Of a DNA stretch of 64,000 nucleotides, positions 50,301 through 59,485 are shown in pieces. The stretch comes from Micromonospora sp. BL4 (GTDB taxonomy: Bacteria > Actinomycetota > Actinomycetes > Mycobacteriales > Micromonosporaceae). The DNA lies in assembly GCF_003667505.1 (NCBI RefSeq), contig NZ_RCVJ01000135.1:1-64000 (forward strand). Reading direction: 5' to 3'. Each line of letters begins with the position of its first letter. The stretch's first letter is position 1. Below the pieces are notes generated by a model. The model was not told the DNA's origin and did no database searches. It worked only from the letters and a program-made list of their open reading frames with translations. The position numbers and the translations under genes were made by a program.

Positions 50301-51362
50301 TCAGCCGATGGTTTCCCGCTCCCGCCAGGCGGCGCGCATCGAGGTCCGCCCGTTGGTCCGCAGCAGCGACCCCTCGTAGATCCGCGCCCCGGCGACCACG
50401 AAGGCGCCGGCGGTGACCAGCAGGATGGCCAGCGAGACGAACGGTTCCCAGCCGGCGGCGTCCCCGGTGAACAGCCGCAGAGGCATCGCCGTGGGCGACG
50501 AGAACGGCAGGTAGGACAGCAGCCGCATGGCGGCCGCGTTGTCGTTGAGGAAGATCACCGCGAAGAACGGCAGCATGACGGCGAGCTGCACCGGCGTCGA
50601 CACACCGGCGATGTCCTCCTGCCGGTTGACCAGGGCGCCGGCCGCCGCCCACATCGCGGCCAGCAGCACGAAGCCGAGCAGGAAGAACGGCACGAACCAG
50701 CCGATCGCCGGGGCGAGCAGGCTGAGCAGATCGCCGCTGTCGCCGATCTGCATGCCGATCACGGCCACCACAGCGATCAGCGCGATCTGCGCGAATGCCA
50801 GGATGCCGCCGGCCACCACCTTGCCGGCCAGCAGCGCCCGGACCGGCACGGCGGCGACCAGGATTTCCACGATCCGGGTCTGCTTCTCCTCGGTGACGCT
50901 CTGTGCGATCTGCAGGCCGAAGGTCTGCGAGGTGATGAAGAAGACGAACGCGAAGACGAACGGCACCAGGAACGCCACCACCGGGTCGACCGCGTCGGGG
51001 TCGAGCAGCTGCACCGGCGGAGCGCTGCTCAACGCCCGGACCACGTCGTCCGGGGACTCGTCCATGGCGAGCACCTTCGGACCGGAGACCACTGCGGCGT
51101 CCACGTCGCCGTCGCGGACGGCCTGTTCGGCGGCGCGGTCGTCGGGCACCACGAGGACCTCCAGGCCGGCGTCGCGCAGCGGGCCGGCGGCCTCCTGGGT
51201 GACCGCGACGCTCTGCGGACCGCCGGAGAGCAGCGGCGGCAGGATGGTGCCCGCGGCGGCGATCAGCAGGAAGAAGAGCGTGCCGAACAGGAAGGTGCGG
51301 TCGCGCAGCTTGACCCGGATCTCGCGTTCGGCGACCAGCCGGGTGGCCTGGGTGACGTTCAC
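50301..51362 (-). CDS. ABC-2 type permease (NatB-like)
   Basis: 353 residues. N-terminal TM helix (TFLFGTLFFLLIAAAGTIL), a large extracytoplasmic loop of about 130 residues, then five TM helices towards the C-terminus, as in NatB/COG1668 permeases. It follows the ATPase gene with a 4-nt overlap. NatAB exports Na+ in Bacillus; here the substrate is unknown. Confidence 0.9.
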   Translation of the reverse strand: MNVTQATRLVAEREIRVKLRDRTFLFGTLFFLLIAAAGTILPPLLSGGPQSVAVTQEAAGPLRDAGLEVLVVPDDRAAEQAVRDGDVDAAVVSGPKVLAMDESPDDVVRALSSAPPVQLLDPDAVDPVVAFLVPFVFAFVFFITSQTFGLQIAQSVTEEKQTRIVEILVAAVPVRALLAGKVVAGGILAFAQIALIAVVAVIGMQIGDSGDLLSLLAPAIGWFVPFFLLGFVLLAAMWAAAGALVNRQEDIAGVSTPVQLAVMLPFFAVIFLNDNAAAMRLLSYLPFSSPTAMPLRLFTGDAAGWEPFVSLAILLVTAGAFVVAGARIYEGSLLRTNGRTSMRAAWRERETIG

Positions 51363-52252
51363 TGGGTGACCTCTCGGAAGATCTCGGTGAGCGAGGGGCT
51401 GACCGGGCGGAAGGCGCGGACCGGGCCGCGGGCCAGGGCCGCCTGCAGCACGGGCTGTTCGTCGGCGCCGGCTGGCAGGTCGAAGACCACTCGTGCGCCG
51501 TCCAGCTCGACCAGGGTCACCCCGGGGTGGTCGCGCACCCAGCCGGCGTCGTTCGCCACCACCAACTCGTAACGGGGCACGGTGTACGAGTCGCGCAGTT
51601 GCCGCCGGCTGCCGGCGGCCCGGATCACCCCGTCGCCGATGATCACCAGGTCGTCGCAGAGGCGCTCCACCACGTCGAGCTGGTGGCTGGAGAAGAGCAC
51701 CGGCGCTCCGGCCGAGGCCCGTTCCCGCAGCACGGTGACGACGGTGTCGACGGCCAACGGGTCGAGGCCGGAGAACGGCTCGTCGAGCACCAGCACCTCG
51801 GGGTCGTGCACCAGCGCGGCCGCGATCTGGGCGCGCTGCTGGTTGCCCAGCGACAGCGTCTCCAGCAGGTCGTCGCCGCGCGCACCGAGCCCGACCCGTT
51901 CCAGCAGCGTGTCGGTGGCACGGCGTGCCGCGGCGGCGTCCAGGCCGTGCAGACGGCCCAGGTAGGTCACCTGCTCCCGGGTGGTCATCTTGGGGTAGAG
52001 GCCTCGCTCCTCCGGCATGTAACCGAAGCGCCGGCGGTCCTGCCGGGTCAGCTTCGTGCCACCCCAGCTCACCTCGCCGGCGTCGGGGGCGAGCACACCC
52101 AGGATGATCCGCATGGTGGTGGTCTTGCCGGCGCCGTTGGCGCCCACGAAGCCGGTCATCCGGCCGGCGGCCACCTCGAAGGACACGTTCTTGAGCACCT
52201 GCCGGTCGCCGAAGCTGCGGTCGACGCCGTCGATGCGGAGCGTTCTGGTCAC
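51359..52252 (-). CDS. ABC transporter ATPase (NatA-like)
   Basis: 297 residues. Walker A GANGAGKTT, signature LSLGNQQR, Walker B VLVLDEPFSGLDP and H-loop SSHQLDVVERL are complete. The tail resembles DUF4162. GTG start with TAGCGT ending 6 nt upstream, so likely leaderless. Forms the exporter with the downstream permease; the adjacent NarL-type two-component genes may control it, since this is a frequent pairing. Confidence 0.94.
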   Translation of the reverse strand: MTRTLRIDGVDRSFGDRQVLKNVSFEVAAGRMTGFVGANGAGKTTTMRIILGVLAPDAGEVSWGGTKLTRQDRRRFGYMPEERGLYPKMTTREQVTYLGRLHGLDAAAARRATDTLLERVGLGARGDDLLETLSLGNQQRAQIAAALVHDPEVLVLDEPFSGLDPLAVDTVVTVLRERASAGAPVLFSSHQLDVVERLCDDLVIIGDGVIRAAGSRRQLRDSYTVPRYELVVANDAGWVRDHPGVTLVELDGARVVFDLPAGADEQPVLQAALARGPVRAFRPVSPSLTEIFREVTQ

Positions 52253-52258
52253 GCCCCC

Positions 52259-52264
52259 ACGCTA
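52259..52264 (-). promoter_or_regulatory. -10 element, leaderless start of the ABC ATPase gene
   Basis: TAGCGT on the minus strand ends 6 nt before the GTG at 52252. Confidence 0.55.
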
Positions 52265-52333
52265 GATCGAATACGGCGTCCCGCCGTCAGCCCGGCGGCT
52301 GAGGGGGCGGGTCCGTCGCGCGACGGATGCCCG

Positions 52334-53053
52334 TCACCCGCCGGGTCGGACCACCCCGTTCTCGTACGCGAACACCACCGCCTGCACCCGGTCGCGCAGG
52401 CCGAGTTTGGCCAGCACCCGGCTCACGTGCGTCTTCACCGTCGCCTCGCCCAGGTGGATGGTCGCGGCGATCTCCGCGTTGCTCGATCCGGACGCGAGCA
52501 GCACCAGCACCTCCCGTTCACGCGGCGTCAGCTCAGCCAACGCGGCGTCGGCGTCGGGTCCGCGGTGGGCGTCGCCCGCCGGGTCGCCGGGGCGTGCGAA
52601 GGTCGAGATCACTCGGCGGGTGATCTCCGGGGCGAGCAGACCGTCGCCCCGGGCCAGCACCCGGATCGCCTCGACCAGTTCCTCCGGCGTGCCGTTCTTG
52701 AGCAGGAAGCCGCTGGCCCCGGCCCGCAGCGCGGCGAACAGGTAGTCGTCGCGGTCGAAGGTGGTGAGGATCAGCACCGCCGGCGTGCCCGGCCCGGCGG
52801 CGGTGATCTGCCGGGTGGCCTCCAGCCCGTCCATCCCGGGCATCTCCACGTCCATGAGTACGACGTCGGGCCGGGTGGCTCGGGTCATCGTGACGGCTCG
52901 CTCGCCGTCGGCGGCCTCACCGACGACCTGGATGTCGTCCTCCACCTCAAGGATGACCCGGAAGCCGGTGCGGACGAGGTGTTGGTCGTCGGCGAGCAGC
53001 ACCCGGACCGGCCGGCCGGCGTCGGGTGCCTCATGGGCCGGTGCCGTGCTCAT
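52334..53053 (-). CDS. NarL/LuxR-type response regulator
   Basis: 239 residues. Receiver domain: LLADDQHLVRTGF, Asp in VVLMDVEMPGMDG, Lys in FLLKNGTPEELV. LuxR HTH: LTPREREVLVLLASGSSNAEIAATIHLGEATVKTHVSRVLAKLGLRDR. Start overlaps the kinase stop (ATGA). Probable target is the downstream NatAB-like operon; this is inference. Confidence 0.95.
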   Translation of the reverse strand: MSTAPAHEAPDAGRPVRVLLADDQHLVRTGFRVILEVEDDIQVVGEAADGERAVTMTRATRPDVVLMDVEMPGMDGLEATRQITAAGPGTPAVLILTTFDRDDYLFAALRAGASGFLLKNGTPEELVEAIRVLARGDGLLAPEITRRVISTFARPGDPAGDAHRGPDADAALAELTPREREVLVLLASGSSNAEIAATIHLGEATVKTHVSRVLAKLGLRDRVQAVVFAYENGVVRPGG

Positions 53054-54390
53054 GCCGAGCGCTCCGCGCCGGCTGCCAGCGGGTGCCCGTCGCTCGACTC
53101 CCGCTGTGCGCCGACCGGCGGGTCGGCCGACGCCGCCAGCGGGAAGCGGGCGCGTACCCGCCAGCCACCGCCGGCACGCGGCCCAGCCTCCAGGTCGCCG
53201 TCGTGCGCGGTGACCCGTTCGCGCATCCCGATCAGACCCAGCCCAACGACGGCGTTGGCCCTGCCGCCCACCCGTCCGTCGTCGGTCACGTCGACCTCCA
53301 CCTCCCGGGCCAGGTACCGGACCCGCACGTCCAGCAGGTCCGCCCCGGCGTGCTTCAGCGTGTTCGTCACCGCTTCCTGCGTCACCCGGTAGGCCGCCTG
53401 GGAGACCGATTCGGGCAGCACAACCTGGTCGCCGTACACCCCGAGGGTGGCCGTCAGTCCCGCGGCCCGGGCCCGCTCGACCAGCTCGCCGATCCGTTCG
53501 ACGCCGCCGGCCGCCGGGGGCTCGACGTCGGCGCCGGCAGAGGTCCGCAGCACGCCGAGCATTCGGCGCAGCTCGTCCACGGCGGTGCGGGCGCTCTGCT
53601 CGATGGCGGTCAGCGCCGTGCGGGCCTTGCCGGGGTCGCGGTCGAACACCCGGCGGCAGGCGGACGCCTGCACCCCCATCACCGACACGTGGTGGGCGAC
53701 CACGTCGTGCAGCTCCCGGGCGATCCGGACCCGTTCGCCGAGCACCGCCCGCTCCCGGGACTCCTCCTGTGAGCGGCGCAGGTCCTCGGCCTGGGCGCGC
53801 AGCTCGTGCTCGCGCCGCGCCGCCACCCAGGCGGTCTCGCCGAAGAAGTACGCGAACCCGAAGACCAGCACATTGACCAGTACGCCGGTGACCATCGCGG
53901 CGAGCACCGGTGGCACCGGCCCGACCGCGTCGGCGAAGGCGTCGGGCGGGATGTGGTCGATCGTCACCGCGTAGTAGATCCCCAGCCAGGCGAACATCGT
54001 GGCGATCACGCCGATCCGCAGCCGGCGGGCCAGCTGGTGGTCCTGTCCCCAGGCGCCGACGGTGTAGAGGGCGCAGAACAGAGCCCAGGCGGAGAACTGG
54101 GTCTCCGGGGCCGAGCGTGCCTGCGCGGCGATGAACGCCACCGAGACGATCAGCAGGGTCGCGGCCGGCCAGCGCCGCCGCCAGATCAGCGGCAGGGTCA
54201 CCGCGACGGTCCAGAACAGTTGCTCCTGCCCGGACGGCGGCGGGCCCAGCAGGAACGCCCCGGTGCTGCGGGCCAGGGTGAGGCTGACCAGCGCCAGCAG
54301 GGTCACCCCCAGCCCGAGCCAGAGATCGATTCGGCGCTGCTCCGATGTCGGGCCCGGGCGGCGCCATTCGTCACGCTGTGCCACGGTCAT
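53050..54390 (-). CDS. Sensor histidine kinase (NarL-type, HisKA_3)
   Basis: 446 residues from the ATG at 54390. Several N-terminal TM helices (about five or six) with little extracytoplasmic sequence, then HisKA_3 with RIARELHDVVAHHVSVMGVQA, and an HATPase domain (TQEAVTNTLKHAG, GLGLIGMRERV). It fits intramembrane-sensing kinases that answer to envelope stress. No good Shine-Dalgarno is seen at 54390. Confidence 0.92.
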   Translation of the reverse strand: MTVAQRDEWRRPGPTSEQRRIDLWLGLGVTLLALVSLTLARSTGAFLLGPPPSGQEQLFWTVAVTLPLIWRRRWPAATLLIVSVAFIAAQARSAPETQFSAWALFCALYTVGAWGQDHQLARRLRIGVIATMFAWLGIYYAVTIDHIPPDAFADAVGPVPPVLAAMVTGVLVNVLVFGFAYFFGETAWVAARREHELRAQAEDLRRSQEESRERAVLGERVRIARELHDVVAHHVSVMGVQASACRRVFDRDPGKARTALTAIEQSARTAVDELRRMLGVLRTSAGADVEPPAAGGVERIGELVERARAAGLTATLGVYGDQVVLPESVSQAAYRVTQEAVTNTLKHAGADLLDVRVRYLAREVEVDVTDDGRVGGRANAVVGLGLIGMRERVTAHDGDLEAGPRAGGGWRVRARFPLAASADPPVGAQRESSDGHPLAAGAERSA

Positions 54391-54515
54391 CCGGGAACCA
54401 TGCCACGCCGGCCACGCCGGCCGCCACGTCCATTCGCCCAGCCGTACGGCGTGGTACGGCGGACGGGCGGCGGCCCGGCGCGAGGTGCGCGCCGGGCCGC
54501 CTGGTCGGCTGTTGG

Positions 54516-55463
54516 TCACGCCGTCTGGCGGCGGGTCTTGAGGGCGGTGTCGATGAGGTCCCAGATCAGGACCACGGCCACACCCACCGCGATGAAAGCG
54601 CCCAGGGTGTTCCGGTTGTCCGCCTCCGCCAGCCAGCTCAGGCGCTCGCCCAGGCTCGGGTTGAGCAGCCGGTCAGAGAGCGCCAACCACAGCACCGGCA
54701 CCGTGAACGCCAGGTTGAGCAGCGCCTTGGTCCCGAACAGGGCCCAGTTCCAGCGCCCGATCCGGTACTTGACGATCTCGAAGATCGCGGTGGCGGCCAG
54801 TACACCGATCAGCGCCGGCAGCCAGAACGACCACAGGGCCGGGTCGAGGATCGGGATGTTGTCGCCGTCGGTGGCGTGCACCCAGGACTGGTAGTGCTGG
54901 AACGGCAGGTAGCCGATGGTCAGCACCAGCATGGCCACCGACGCGATGGTGTCGGCGAGGGAGACGTCCTTGTGCACGGGGACGTCGGGCAGCTGGTCGA
55001 CGGTCCAGCCGGGCAGGTCCATGGTCGGCTGGGAGCGCTCGATGAGGGCGAAGACCAGGGTGAGCCAGAAGGCGATCTGCACGGCCACCTGCATGGCGGT
55101 GACGACGCCCGTCCCGATGGCCCCGAAGCCCTTGCCTTCGGCGACCTGGACGACTGTCACCACCGTGCCGACGAGCGCCGGGATGAAGCTGAGCAGCAGT
55201 TTCAGCAGCCGCAGCCAGACCAGGTAGTACGTCGGGCCGATGAGATGCAACCGGCGGTCGGCGTACCGGGCGGCCAGGAGGTCCGGGTTGCCCAGCTCGG
55301 TGAGCACCTCCCGCTCGGCGGTGGTGGTGTCCTGGCCGGCGCCGGTGCGGTCCTCGATCATGTCCTCGATCGAGGCGCGCAGCTCGTCGGCGATCTCGTC
55401 GCGGCGCGGGGTCGGCACCGAGCGCAGGGTGGCAGCGAGGTAGCGGTCGGTCAGGGTGTTCAT
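54516..55463 (-). CDS. Membrane protein with N-terminal permease-prefix (HAAS-like) domain
   Basis: 315 residues. MNTLTDRYLAATLRSVPTPRRDEIADELRASIEDMIEDRTGAGQ is the helical HAAS/permease-prefix domain that accompanies PadR regulators, followed by about seven TM helices. Its ATG overlaps the PadR stop (ATGA). The PadR-HAAS pairing points to membrane stress or antibiotic response, but no ligand is known. Confidence 0.85.
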   Translation of the reverse strand: MNTLTDRYLAATLRSVPTPRRDEIADELRASIEDMIEDRTGAGQDTTTAEREVLTELGNPDLLAARYADRRLHLIGPTYYLVWLRLLKLLLSFIPALVGTVVTVVQVAEGKGFGAIGTGVVTAMQVAVQIAFWLTLVFALIERSQPTMDLPGWTVDQLPDVPVHKDVSLADTIASVAMLVLTIGYLPFQHYQSWVHATDGDNIPILDPALWSFWLPALIGVLAATAIFEIVKYRIGRWNWALFGTKALLNLAFTVPVLWLALSDRLLNPSLGERLSWLAEADNRNTLGAFIAVGVAVVLIWDLIDTALKTRRQTA

Positions 55464-55801
55464 CGGTCCACTCCTTGGATCAGCCCGGTGATGGAGGTCT
55501 GCACGGCGGCGAGGTCGTCGAGCAGCCGGCCCAGCATCGACTCGCCCTCGTCGCTGGTCCGGTAGAACTTGCGCGGCCGGCTCTCCTCGGTGTTCCACTC
55601 GCTGGTCAGCAGGCCCTGGTCCTCCAGCCGGCGCAGCAGCGGGTAGAGCGTGTTGGCGTCCACCGGGAAGCCGTGGTCGGTGAGCCGTTGCAGCAGTGCG
55701 TAGCCGTAGTCCGGTCGGCGCAGCGCGACCAGGCTGGCCACCACGACGGTGCCTCGACGCAACTCCTGCAGGTGCGTCCGTAGAACGTCCTCGCTAACCA
55801 T
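55460..55801 (-). CDS. PadR family transcriptional regulator
   Basis: 113 residues. Winged helix: LQELRRGTVVVASLVALRRPDYGYALLQRLTDHGFPVDANTLYPLLRRLEDQGLL, then TSEWNTEESRPRKFYRTSDEG and a C-terminal dimerisation helix. The ATG at 55801 is 7 nt after TATGGT and a 17-bp perfect palindrome overlaps this -10, so it is likely leaderless and self-repressed. Forms an operon with the HAAS membrane protein. Confidence 0.95.
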   Translation of the reverse strand: MVSEDVLRTHLQELRRGTVVVASLVALRRPDYGYALLQRLTDHGFPVDANTLYPLLRRLEDQGLLTSEWNTEESRPRKFYRTSDEGESMLGRLLDDLAAVQTSITGLIQGVDR

Positions 55802-55808
55802 GTGTCAC

Positions 55809-55814
55809 ACCATA
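55809..55814 (-). promoter_or_regulatory. -10 element, leaderless start of padR
   Basis: TATGGT on the minus strand ends 7 nt before the ATG at 55801. Confidence 0.65.
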
Positions 55815-55830
55815 CTGTGTGCCACACAGT
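55814..55830. promoter_or_regulatory. PadR operator candidate
   Basis: ACTGTGTG-C-CACACAGT is a 17-bp perfect palindrome whose first base is shared with the -10 box of padR. Occupancy would block the promoter, so autorepression is the simplest reading. Confidence 0.7.
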
Positions 55831-55885
55831 GTTGTCCAGCTCGATAACATCGTGTCTGCTCGTCCCCCGTCGGTGCGGCACGACG

Positions 55886-55918
55886 AAAGGGGGCGCCCGG
55901 CCGCCGCCGGACGCCCCC
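55886..55918 (-). terminator. Intrinsic terminator of the 55932 gene
   Basis: GGGGGCGCCCGG (55889-55900) pairs with CCGGACGCCCCC (55907-55918) with one mismatch. On the minus strand the stem is followed by TTTCG. Confidence 0.65.
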
Positions 55919-55931
55919 ACCTGGACCGGGA

Positions 55932-56552
55932 TCAGCAGGACGTGCCCTGCCGGAAGTTCCGCTCGACGAAGGTGGCCGGCCCGACCTGGAAGTAGCCCAC
56001 GCCGGGTCGGATCGGGTGCCCGGTGAACAACTCCACCCGCGACCCGACGCGCACCAGGTACGCCTCGGCGTCCCCCGCGTCGTTACGGATCAGCGAGCCT
56101 CGCCGGCCGTAGATCGCCTCCAGCTCCGCGAAGGACATGCCGACCGCCGCGCCCGCGGGGGACCGGGGCGGTGCGGTGGCCGTACCGACCTCCACCAGAC
56201 GTCCGTCGCGGAAGGCCAGCAGGATCACGCCGGCCCAGGGCCCGGTCGCGCCGGCGTGCACGACGCCGTCGCAGCCCGCCGCGGTCCAGTCGATGCGCCC
56301 GGCCGCGGTGAGTGCCGTCAGGCTGGCACCGATCCGGTACACACCGGCACCGCTGACGCTGAGCACCCGGGGGTGGCGGTGCCCGCCGCCCGGCTCGACG
56401 GCGGGCGAGGCGGCGAGCGACCCGGGGTGCGCCGCGCCGGCCCTGGTGTCGCCGGTCGGGGACGCCGCCGCGGCCGGAGCGGCGACGGTCGCCGGGACGA
56501 GCGCCCCGAGCGCCAGCGCCACCGTGGTGATGAGGATCGAGGGTCGGTTCAT
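55932..56552 (-). CDS. Secreted hypothetical protein
   Basis: 206 residues from the ATG at 56552, with AGGGAG upstream. A Sec signal peptide (RPSILITTVALALGALVPATVAAPAAAA) is followed by about 35 low-complexity residues and a domain beginning VLSVSGAGVYRIGASLTALTAAGRIDW. That segment resembles a small repeat found in secreted actinobacterial proteins, where a Gly-rich turn precedes a short helix. No enzyme motif is seen; Cys residues (AGCDG and a C-terminal SC) may pair. Confidence 0.75.
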   Translation of the reverse strand: MNRPSILITTVALALGALVPATVAAPAAAASPTGDTRAGAAHPGSLAASPAVEPGGGHRHPRVLSVSGAGVYRIGASLTALTAAGRIDWTAAGCDGVVHAGATGPWAGVILLAFRDGRLVEVGTATAPPRSPAGAAVGMSFAELEAIYGRRGSLIRNDAGDAEAYLVRVGSRVELFTGHPIRPGVGYFQVGPATFVERNFRQGTSC

Positions 56553-56730
56553 GTCTGCTCCCTGGGGTGGTTGGTCTCCTGCTCTGTTAGTCACCGCGAC
56601 AGCGCCCGCGGTTCGTCGGGTTTCGGACCCGACCGGACCCCTCGCTGATGCACCCGCGTTCGGGCCTGCCGCCGCGTCGGTGGGCCGGTCTACTGTGAAC
56701 TGGGACGCCGACCGACGGGGCTGGCCGGGG

Positions 56731-58140
56731 GTGACGCGGGTGACGGCTCCGCAGCGGATCGGGCCCTACGCCATCGAGCGGCTGCTGGGCGTCGGTTCGT
56801 TCGCGACGGTCTGGCTGGGCTACGACCGGGCGCTCGACGCGCACGTGGCGATCAAGGTGCTGGCCGAGAACTGGAGCCACGACCTGCGGGTCCGCGAACG
56901 CTTCGGGGACGAATTCCGGCTGCTGCGCCGGTTGGAGCACGAGTGGCTGGTCCGGGTGCACACCGTCGGCGAGCTGCCCGACGGCCGGCCGTACGCGGTG
57001 CTGGCCTGGGCGGACCGGGGGAGCCTGCGGGACCGCCTGGCCGCTGGGCCGATCCCCGGGCCGGCGGCGCTGCGGCTGCTCGGCGAGATCTGCGCCGGCG
57101 TCGCCGTGCTGCACCGGCACGGCGTCGTGCACCGCGACCTCACCCCGGGCAACATCCTGTTCCGCTCCGCCGACGCGGACGGCCCCGACGCCGAACGGGT
57201 GCTCATCGCCGACCTCGGCCTGGCCAAGGCCCTCGCCGCCGCCTCCGGGCTGACCGCCCGCGCGGGCACCCCGGGTTACATGGCGCCGGAGCAGGACGAC
57301 CCGGGTGCGGTGATCGACACCCGCGCCGACGTGTACGGGCTCGGCCGGCTCGGGACCCGGCTGCTCGCCGCCGATCCGCCGGGCGCCGCCTCCGCCGGCC
57401 CTGACCCGCCCCGCCACGCCGCCGCGATCCGGCTGCGCGAGGGCGTCCCGTCGGCGGTCGCGCCGGTGCTCGCCCGGGCCACCGCGTACCACCCGGCTGA
57501 CCGCTATGCGGACGCGGCGGCCGTGCACGCCGCGCTGGCCCGGGCGGCCGGTTCCGCGCCACAGCCCCCGTCAACCCGACCAGCGGTCCGCCGCCGGTGC
57601 CGGTTGCGGCTGGTCGGGGCGGCCGTCGTGGCCGTCGTCGCGGTGGGTGGGGCGGGCGCCGAGCCCGGTGGCGCAGGGCGGCCGGCCGCACCGACGTACA
57701 CCAGCGGTCCACTGACCGTGGCGTTGCCGGCCGGCTGGTCCGCCACCGGGGCGACCTGGGCCGGTCAGTACGGTGCGGACGGCGACCCGGAGCCGGCGCT
57801 GGTGCTGTCGCCGCATCCCCGCCGCTGGGCGGTCGACCCCCGGTTGCCCGGCGCGTTCGTCGGTCTCTCCGCCGCCACGGCCGCGCGTACCACGCCGGCC
57901 GGGTTCCTGGCCGAGCGCGCCCACACGGACTGCACGTCCGCTCCGGCCCGCACCAGCCGGCAGGCGGGCGTCGAGTGGACCGTGATGACGTACCGCTGCG
58001 ACCGGGGCCGGCCGCGGATCGTCGAGTCGGCCGGGCTGCATCGCGGCCGCGCCGCCCTGGTGTATGTGCAGATCGTGCCTCCCGCCGATGCTGGGCCCGA
58101 CTTCGTCGACACCCTGCTCGCCGGCGTGCGGGTGCGATAG
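56731..58140 (+). CDS. Ser/Thr protein kinase with extracellular domain
   Basis: 469 residues from the GTG at 56731 (GTG 56740 is also possible). Kinase domain at about 10-260: Gly loop GVGSFATVWLG, Lys42 in VAIK, HRDLTPGN (Asp136), DLG in place of DFG, and MAPEQ. HRDLT lacks the Lys common in HRDLKP. One TM helix (LVGAAVVAVVAVGGAGA, about 290-305) is followed by about 160 extracellular residues with two Cys; no PASTA repeats. TACTGT at 56691-56696 is a likely -10. Confidence 0.9.
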   Translation: MTRVTAPQRIGPYAIERLLGVGSFATVWLGYDRALDAHVAIKVLAENWSHDLRVRERFGDEFRLLRRLEHEWLVRVHTVGELPDGRPYAVLAWADRGSLRDRLAAGPIPGPAALRLLGEICAGVAVLHRHGVVHRDLTPGNILFRSADADGPDAERVLIADLGLAKALAAASGLTARAGTPGYMAPEQDDPGAVIDTRADVYGLGRLGTRLLAADPPGAASAGPDPPRHAAAIRLREGVPSAVAPVLARATAYHPADRYADAAAVHAALARAAGSAPQPPSTRPAVRRRCRLRLVGAAVVAVVAVGGAGAEPGGAGRPAAPTYTSGPLTVALPAGWSATGATWAGQYGADGDPEPALVLSPHPRRWAVDPRLPGAFVGLSAATAARTTPAGFLAERAHTDCTSAPARTSRQAGVEWTVMTYRCDRGRPRIVESAGLHRGRAALVYVQIVPPADAGPDFVDTLLAGVRVR

Positions 58141-58276
58141 CGGCAGGTCGCGGTGCGGGCGAACGCGCCCGACGGCGGTCCCTCGGGTGTGAAGCTGTCA
58201 CCGTGGCCGAGAAGCGCAGTCAGGCCGTGGCGGCGCCGCCGCCCGCCGGTCGCAGGCTCGGCGGGAGTCCGAGCGG

Positions 58277-59458
58277 ATGCCGATGACGGACGGCCCGCCT
58301 CAGCCGCTGACCCGCAGGGCGGACGGGCCGCAGCGTGCGGATCTGCTGGAGCTGTTCTTCGACCTCGCCTTCATCGCCAGCCTGACCCTGACGTCGCAGA
58401 AGATGGCGGACGAGCGGTCCTGGACCGGGATCGGCCAGGCGTTGCTCGCCCTGTCGACGCTGTGGGCGGTGTGGGTGACCACGACGTTGATCACCGACAC
58501 CTACAGTCCGCGGAAGCGCCCGATCCCCTACCTGATTCTGGGCATCATGTTCGGCGTCATGCTGATGTCCGCCGCGCTGCCGACGGCGTTCCGTGACCAC
58601 GGACTGATCTTCGGTGGAACCTGGGCCGCGATAAATCTGGGCCGGGGGCTGGTGCTCATCCGGTCCCTGCGCGGCCGGCAGGGGCAGGAGCGCTCCCTGC
58701 GCGCCCTGGTCTGGAACCTCGGCTCGGGGACCCTCTGGGTGGTCGGCGGCCTCCTGACCGACCCGGAGTGGCGGCTCGTCGTGTGGTTCGCCGCGCTGGC
58801 CGTGGACTACCTCGCGTTCGGGTTCCGCTTCCCCATCCCCGGTCGGGCGCCCCTGCCGCGGTACCAGGTGGCCCCGGAGCACCTCGCCGAGCGGTACCAG
58901 CAGATCTACATCCTCACTCTGGGCGAACTCATCCTGGTCAGCGTCCTCAGCCTGAGCCACCAACCCTTCACCCCCGGTCGGATCGGCGCCTTCGGCACCG
59001 CGTTCCTGACAGCGGTGGTGCTCTGGTGGAGCTACGCCCAGGGAGCGGGCGCGACCCTCCGCGCGGCCATCGAGGCGTCACCGCACCGAACCCGGCTGGT
59101 GCAGACCAATCCGTACGCCCACTGGTTGATGGTGGCCGGGGTGGTGGGCACGGCCGCCGGCGTCGAACGGATCATCGCGCAGCCGGGGGAGCGGCCCGGC
59201 GGCCCCATGACCGCGCTCATCCTGGGCGGCGCCGGGCTCTTCCTCTTCGGTCGGACGGTCCTGGAGCACGAGGTCTACGGGCGGGTGCCGCTGTCGCACG
59301 TCGTCGGCGTCGCTGTCACGATCGTCCTGGCGCCCTTCGCGGCGCAGCTGCCCGGTCTGGCGCTGGGCGTCGCCGCCGCCCTGGTGCTGCTGGGGGTGGC
59401 GGCCGGCGAACTGCTCCGCGCGCGGCGCGGATCCGCCCCGGAGGCGGTGGCACCCTGA
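58277..59458 (+). CDS. Low temperature requirement protein A (LtrA) family membrane protein
   Basis: 393 residues. The diagnostic ELFFDLAFIASLTLTSQ is near residue 26, then about ten TM helices (WAVWVTTTLITDTY, ILTLGELILVSVLSLS). LtrA proteins are of unknown biochemical role and were first linked to growth at low temperature. The start ATG 58277 has another ATG two codons on. It stands alone. Confidence 0.9.
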   Translation: MPMTDGPPQPLTRRADGPQRADLLELFFDLAFIASLTLTSQKMADERSWTGIGQALLALSTLWAVWVTTTLITDTYSPRKRPIPYLILGIMFGVMLMSAALPTAFRDHGLIFGGTWAAINLGRGLVLIRSLRGRQGQERSLRALVWNLGSGTLWVVGGLLTDPEWRLVVWFAALAVDYLAFGFRFPIPGRAPLPRYQVAPEHLAERYQQIYILTLGELILVSVLSLSHQPFTPGRIGAFGTAFLTAVVLWWSYAQGAGATLRAAIEASPHRTRLVQTNPYAHWLMVAGVVGTAAGVERIIAQPGERPGGPMTALILGGAGLFLFGRTVLEHEVYGRVPLSHVVGVAVTIVLAPFAAQLPGLALGVAAALVLLGVAAGELLRARRGSAPEAVAP

Positions 59459-59485
59459 CGCCGGCCTCGACCGCCCACCGGCGGG

